DNA from: Balanoglossus misakiensis
Lineage: Eukaryota > Hemichordata
Reading direction: 5' to 3'
DNA length: 64,000 nt
Assembly (NCBI GenBank): GCA_040954595.2
Contig: CM082594.2
Coordinates: forward strand, 2,976,001 to 3,040,000
The notes under the pieces were generated by a model, which saw only the letters and a list, made by a program, of their open reading frames with translations, did no database searches and had not been told where the DNA came from. Of the stretch, positions 59,023 through 64,000 are shown piece after piece (the first letter of the stretch is position 1; each line of letters begins with the position of its first letter). Made by a program: the position numbers and the translations under genes.

Positions 59023-60120
59023 ATGGCCAAACCGATGCTAGTATGCCTAGATGATTATGAAAAATACGCAATAGAAAACTTGGATGGCAGAGCTCGGACA
59101 TATTATACAAGTGGAGCTGATGAAGAAATAAGCTTGAAAGAAAACAGACGGGCGTTCCAACGTTTGAAAATAATTCCCAGGGTTCTACGGGATGTTTCAA
59201 ACAGAGAGTTATTCACCACAGTTCTCGGTCACCGCATTGATTTCCCAGTGTGCATTTCACCTACTGGCATTCAGCGCATGGCTTGTGATGAAGGGGAGAT
59301 TGCTACAGCGAGGGCGGCTAGAGCCATGAAGACGTGTATGGTGCTGAGTACTGGCGCGACCAGGTCCCTGGAAGAGGTCAGCCAGGCGGCCCAAGACGGC
59401 ATTCGCTGGTTTCAGTTGTACGTGCATCTGAATCGGGTGGGGACGGAGGAGCTGGTGAAGAGAGCCGAAGCGTCCGGTTTCAAGGCGTTGGTTTTGACGG
59501 TGGACGCGCCGTTCGTCGGGAAACGGCGGCGACACGGAGCGGGATTCGTAGCCCCGCCGCATATGGAACAGCCGCATCTGCAGTCGGCACAACTCCAGGA
59601 CGCCCGGGAAAAGATGGAGAAACAGGAGCTGCACAAAGTGGCCTACCTCGACCCGTCGCTCACCTGGACGTGCATCTCGTGGCTCAAATCCATCACCACT
59701 CTGCCCATTATCGTCAAGGGTATACTCAGTCCCGCGGATGCTCTGCTGGCTGTGCGGCACGGCGTTGCCGGTATCGTGGTGTCCAATCACGGAGGCAGGC
59801 AGTTGGATGGCGTGCCTGCCACCATCGAAGCCTTGCCCAAGATCGTGGAAGCGGTCAACGGGGAAATTGAAATCTATGTGGATGGTGGCGTGCGCACCGG
59901 TACAGATGTCTTCAAAGCTCTGGCTCTCGGGGCCAAAGCTGTGTTCGTCGGAAGACCAATACTGTACGGGCTTTCATATGCTGGTGAAGAAGGGGTCAGA
60001 CAGGTGTTGCAGATTCTGAAAGATGAGCTGAGTTTGGCCATGGCTTTGTCTGGCTGCGCCAAGATCAGTGATATCAAGCCAGAATATGTGGTGCATGAAT
60101 CTTACTATGCAAGACTCTAA
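59023..60120 (+). CDS. HAO1: FMN-dependent 2-hydroxyacid oxidase, intronless
   Basis: An uninterrupted 365-aa frame, the full family length. It catalyses oxidation of glycolate or other 2-hydroxyacids to 2-oxoacids with release of H2O2, in peroxisomes. The family active-site residues are all present: Tyr at YYTSGAD (27/28), Tyr133 (WFQLY), Asp161 (LTVDAP), Lys232 (IIVKG), and His256 and Arg259 in SNHGGRQLDG. The phosphate-binding loop is YVDGGVRTGTD and GAKAVFVGRPI. The C-terminal ARL fits a type 1 peroxisomal targeting signal. The ATG at 59023 is preceded by a likely 3' splice site about 24 bases upstream. Vertebrate homologs are split into several exons, so this may derive from a retrocopy, though no poly(A) or target-site duplication was seen. 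The coding region is much more GC-rich than its flanks. HAO1 versus HAO2-type substrate preference cannot be decided. Confidence 0.93.
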   Translation: MAKPMLVCLDDYEKYAIENLDGRARTYYTSGADEEISLKENRRAFQRLKIIPRVLRDVSNRELFTTVLGHRIDFPVCISPTGIQRMACDEGEIATARAARAMKTCMVLSTGATRSLEEVSQAAQDGIRWFQLYVHLNRVGTEELVKRAEASGFKALVLTVDAPFVGKRRRHGAGFVAPPHMEQPHLQSAQLQDAREKMEKQELHKVAYLDPSLTWTCISWLKSITTLPIIVKGILSPADALLAVRHGVAGIVVSNHGGRQLDGVPATIEALPKIVEAVNGEIEIYVDGGVRTGTDVFKALALGAKAVFVGRPILYGLSYAGEEGVRQVLQILKDELSLAMALSGCAKISDIKPEYVVHESYYARL

Positions 60121-61325
60121 CGTGTGATCAGTTACATATCGTGCAGCAGGTGTTATTTTCGGGGAAATAGAAGCCAGTACTAAGCCAGAAGACTGCATGG
60201 GCACCAATCTTTATCAATGGCTGTCTGACCTTAATCACACATAAACAATCGAGAATACAGTGTATTCTCGATTTTTTATGACTCAGAAAGTCAAAGATTA
60301 CTCTAAAGTGATCAATATGGTAGTGTAAGAAATAGAATAAAAAGGCAACTGTTTTTACATAGACTGTAGTCAAAACCTGGACATAAGACAAAAACCTCGG
60401 TCCGGAAGGGCTAGTGATCTAGCGCAACACGAATGTGAATCAAAGAGCAATTGTAGGAACCGGCATGAACTTTTTTAACCTGCAGTTACACTGCTTGTGA
60501 AGCCAGATTAGCTGCAACACAGTCAGCTGTAGCGTAAAGAATGGGACATCAATTTGAATCTATGTTGATTAGATGGTTTGTAAGGGATCAAATAGCTCAG
60601 ATTACATGAGTAAATATATAATAGATTCTAAAAAAGCAAATATTTATAAATAATTATTGTATTTGCAGAAATGTGCAAATAATTTTATTTGCAACAACTT
60701 CAAATTTACATGGAATTATTAAAGTAATTGTATCCAAAAGACATCAGTCATATATATGTTTGTGTTAGCTGCGGTACGCAGCTGTACCGTGGGGGGGGGT
60801 CTGATTACCCCCACGGACAGCTGCGCGCCGGGACATCCTCCATACTGATAGTGCAGTTGCAACGACCCGACTGGTGTTGGAAGATTTGAACAGCAACAGA
60901 AAAGAAAGTGAGCGTAATTCAATAAAACGACCTATACAAGCCTGAACTCTGATTATTTCTGGTCCCAAAACTCGTTCGTTAAAAAAATCACTGGTCTGTT
61001 AACGTATTTCAGCCGAATTTTCAAGGAGTACTACCCAAGCACACATGTTAAAACTCCGGCAGCGGATTTTGACCCTCACTCACGACTGCTGTGCGATGCT
61101 CATTAGCATATTAATGGCGGTCATTTCCAGCGGGTATCCAGATGGATATCGATAGAGTTTGCAACAACAAAAAACACATTTACAATCAAATCGACAATTA
61201 AAATTATCATAGAATTTGACTAGAATATATGGACTTTAAAAATATGACAAAAGGGTAATGTCAAAACATTCGTAATATATGCAACTAATCGAATCATCAC
61301 CAGGCAGCAATAATCTCAGACCATT
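60121..61325. other. Spacer between convergent oxidase and synthetase
   Basis: Holds the oxidase 3' flank with AATAAA near 60335, a palindrome (60248-60272), an imperfect GC hairpin at about 60780-60823 (CAGCTGTACCGTGGGGG with CCCCCACGGACAGCTG) and otherwise AT-rich DNA. No gene seen. Confidence 0.5.
60248..60272. repeat. 25-bp perfect palindrome in oxidase 3' flank
   Basis: Arms ATCGAGAATACA and TGTATTCTCGAT around a single G, followed by TTTTT. It would lie in the 3' UTR if the AATAAA near 60335 is used. Confidence 0.6.
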
Positions 61326-63006
61326 TTACTTTTGTAAATTTAATCGTTCGACCGCCATTCTCTCTAACTCCTTGCGTTTGATCTTGCCAGTCATTGTGTT
61401 TGGGAAGCTCTCAAAAATGAGGAAATATTTGGGAATTCGGTCTTGGTCGAGTGTCTCTTTCAACGGTCCGATGATCTCTTCCTGAGTGCACTGGGTCTCC
61501 TGTTGCAACACGACACACAGACATATCTCTTGGATCATTTTCTCATCGGGGACACGGGGACACCTACTGCCTGACACAGTTTCACTTTGGAATGACCGAT
61601 AACATGCATCTCTATCTCGAAAGGATAGATGACTGCGTCATTCCTAAGGATGCATTCATCCTTTCTTCCCAGATGACGAATTCGACCGTCTTCCAACATG
61701 ATTCCCAAATCACCAGTGAAAAACCATCCTGAATCTGTTTTCCTTTTCTTCGTGTTATCGTCGTCGCCCAAGTAATACTTGAAGACCGTTGGCCCTCGAA
61801 CACATATTTCTCCCTGTGTGTTAATCGGCACAATTTTCAAATCCTTGTCGACAATTTTGATCTCAGAATGCGGCAGTGGTCGACCGACGGTCTCGATTCT
61901 TCCTTCCACCGGGTCGCCGGCGTCATGATAAGTGATTTGACCAACTTCTGTCGCCCCATACACGTTGTGCACGTTTGGAGTCAACATTCCTTTCAGCTTT
62001 TCAAATGTAGCCTGTGGCACATTATTTCCTGCCACAGAAACCACAGTCAGCGAGGAAAGGTTGTATTCATTCTGAAAGTTGACAATCTCGTGAGCAGGGA
62101 GTGGGTACAAAAATAGGGAGGTACAACTTTCTTGCTCGATGGCACGAAGGTAGGCGTCGACACTCGTGGATTCGGTCTGAACAAGCCTTTCGCCAGTCAC
62201 TACCATCGACGCGAGGAACGATAGCCACCGACAGAAAGAAGATAGCAACCAGGCCGACCACAATGCGCTGCTGCGTTGTATTCAGAGAAAAACATGCACA
62301 TTTCCGCCAATGCATGGTGTGAATGAACAACAATCTTCGAGGACGGTCCAGTGCTGCCAGATGTGAACACAATGACAGCAGGATCATCTGGTTGAATTTC
62401 GTTGCGGATATTCTCCAACTTTGACTCCACCCCAGAACTATCGATCACGTCATCAAGAGGAAGGCATACCCCTCTCCGCTCTGCTGCATCAATGTTGACG
62501 ACGAAACGCACATTTGGATGTGTCTGATTCGAGAAGACACCAGAACATTCCTCCAAACCAGGGATCACCTCGCGCAATGTCCCCAGATGCATATCATCTG
62601 TTACTATCAATACACAACCGACTCGATTGATTTGCTGTGCGAGCTGTTCAGCTCTCAGAAGCGTGTAATGTCGGACGACAACCAGGCCGGCCTTAATAGC
62701 ACCCAGGTATGCTACAATGTACTCGTACCTCCTGCCAACAAAAATTCCCAGCATTTCGCCGCGTTGCAGCCCAAGCTTGATCAGCCCAGAAGCGAGCCCG
62801 TCAATTTGACGTCTCAATTCTCCGAATGTGACCCTTTTGATAGGAGCATTTTCTGAATATTGAGTTATCGCCTCCCTGTCCGGATATCGATCGCTGGTTA
62901 TATCGAACAGTTCAGCGATGGTCTTCCCGCAGAATGGTCGCTGGCATGGTGTGTGGCAATAGCTTCTAGTCAGTTTTGTTGTCGAGGCAAGAATTTGTGC
63001 AGCCAT
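61326..63006 (-). pseudogene. Acyl-CoA synthetase (ACSF2-like), intronless, two frameshifts
   Basis: Three overlapping frames (63006-62200, 62263-61535, 61577-61326) together make a full-length AMP-forming acyl-CoA synthetase of about 560 codons. Motifs in order: GKTIAELFDITSDRYPDREA near the N terminus, FTSGSTGPSSKIVVHSH (P-loop, one residue longer than usual), VYGATEVGQ, GWFFTGDLG, LGRKDE, VIYPFEIE and TGKIKRKEL with the catalytic Lys. The enzyme would activate fatty acids with ATP and CoA. The first shift lies near 62210-62226 and needs one missing base. The second, near 61553-61568, is an exact tandem duplication of the 8 bases GTGTCCCC inside the conserved GVPDE motif. The lack of introns suggests a retrocopy. 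Sequencing error could explain the 1-base shift but is unlikely for the 8-bp repeat. It converges with the oxidase. Confidence 0.85.
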
Positions 63007-64000
63007 TTCAACTCCAGGGCTCTACATAAACAGTGTCGAGTAAATTCTGTAGTCTATAAACAGACACAAATATAGTGATATTTACTAGCGGTAGGCGATG
63101 CATCTAGTTAAAACTTTGAATAAAACGACAAGTTTCATTTACATATCATAATTAATATTAATAGCTAGTACAGGATCTAAGCGAAAGAATGACGGAATGT
63201 AAGAGGCAGTGTTTAGCTGTCACAAGTAAACACAGTGAAATCAAACAATTATACAGAGAAAAAAAACAAAGTTTGGAGTTACTGAGGTTTAGGAGGTGTC
63301 TATCTTCTCTCTACATATTCAAGCATAGGCTCAAAACAAATTAAAAACTTACCCTTCAGTAGTTCAAACGAATCTTTCCCAAATTGTTGTAAAAAACTGA
63401 AAAGTCTGAAACCAGGGAAAAATGCTGCGTAAGTTTACACCAAGTTACAGAAAAACACAATGTTGTTGACAGCCTTACCAACATATTTTTAATTAGCCCA
63501 AAATTACAGCAGTGAAAGTTTAAATTAGTAAAAATGTTGGACTAAAATTAGTAAAAGTGGTGAACTTAAATGCTTTGTTACCTTTTTGAGGATTTTCACT
63601 CGTTTTAATTAAGAAAGAAACGTTCTTTTTAATCACATTTGTACGCGTGTGCGACCGTTTATTTTTGTTTTGCCGGCGATGCTTGTTGTTTATTGCACGA
63701 CACTTTTTCTAGCGTTCTCCACCCACTTTATTTTTGTGTTTCAATGTATCAAGCGTTATATGCCCAAAGAAGCTGGTAACCATTCAAAAATAGACATGAA
63801 ATAAATTAGTATAGAATATGTAGGCACGTGGCAGCTGAAATGTACATGCGCTGTTAAAAATGATCGGTATGAATTGCATTGTAAACTGTTAGACATTTTC
63901 TTCCGTCCCGTGCAACTGCATCTTTAAAGCTGCATTGTTAATAACGGCTATCTGCCATGGGCGATATCAAATTGGCCAATATTGTGTATTCCTATAGTCG
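63007..64000. other. Upstream of the synthetase, nothing recognised
   Basis: AT-rich DNA with short frames only; no exon, RNA gene or repeat family recognised. Confidence 0.5.

Overview
The window is animal nuclear DNA. It is AT-rich, with split genes that have GT-AG introns, TATA promoters, long microsatellites, miniature inverted-repeat elements and a non-LTR retrotransposon. The protein types (EMI/EGF receptor, CUB plus serine-protease homolog, somatomedin-B 7TM receptor, FMN hydroxyacid oxidase) suggest a marine invertebrate, possibly a non-vertebrate deuterostome such as a hemichordate or lancelet. That placement is inference only. No viral or prokaryotic genes were seen.

Layout: 1-2.8 kb (+) holds CUB exons and a trypsin-fold exon lacking all three catalytic residues. 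3.5-13.2 kb (-) holds a 15-exon gene rebuilt here from splice sites. All 14 junctions keep phase and the total is 2493 nt (830 aa): signal peptide, EMI domain, EGF-like modules, long extracellular beta-rich region, one TM segment, short tail. 17.5-22.7 kb and 30.4-36.3 kb are two direct copies of a 5-6 kb non-coding segment. Between them, 23.5-27.5 kb (+) encodes a secreted or membrane-anchored protein with two homologous domains of about 140 aa that I do not recognise, one per phase-1 exon. At 29.4-30.4 kb a retrotransposon fragment is joined to a truncated, frameshifted copy of the protease exon.

36-41.5 kb is gene-poor and contains interlocking inverted repeats at 40.1-41.3 kb. 41.7-45.2 kb (+) is a two-exon somatomedin-B/7TM receptor with a TATA box upstream. 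46.1-47.0 kb is a minisatellite. 52.7-56.6 kb is a partial copy of the 26.3-27.1 kb region, split by a 5'-truncated L1/Tx1-like element with an 11-bp target-site duplication, followed by a second retrotransposon fragment. 59.0-60.1 kb (+) is an uninterrupted hydroxyacid oxidase with intact active site and a PTS1-like C terminus. 61.3-63.0 kb (-) is an intronless acyl-CoA synthetase broken by two frameshifts, one caused by an exact 8-bp tandem duplication.

The genes do not form a pathway. The unifying theme is repeated local duplication and mobile-element insertion that copies and breaks exons. Splice sites and domains were read by eye; no alignment or search was run.
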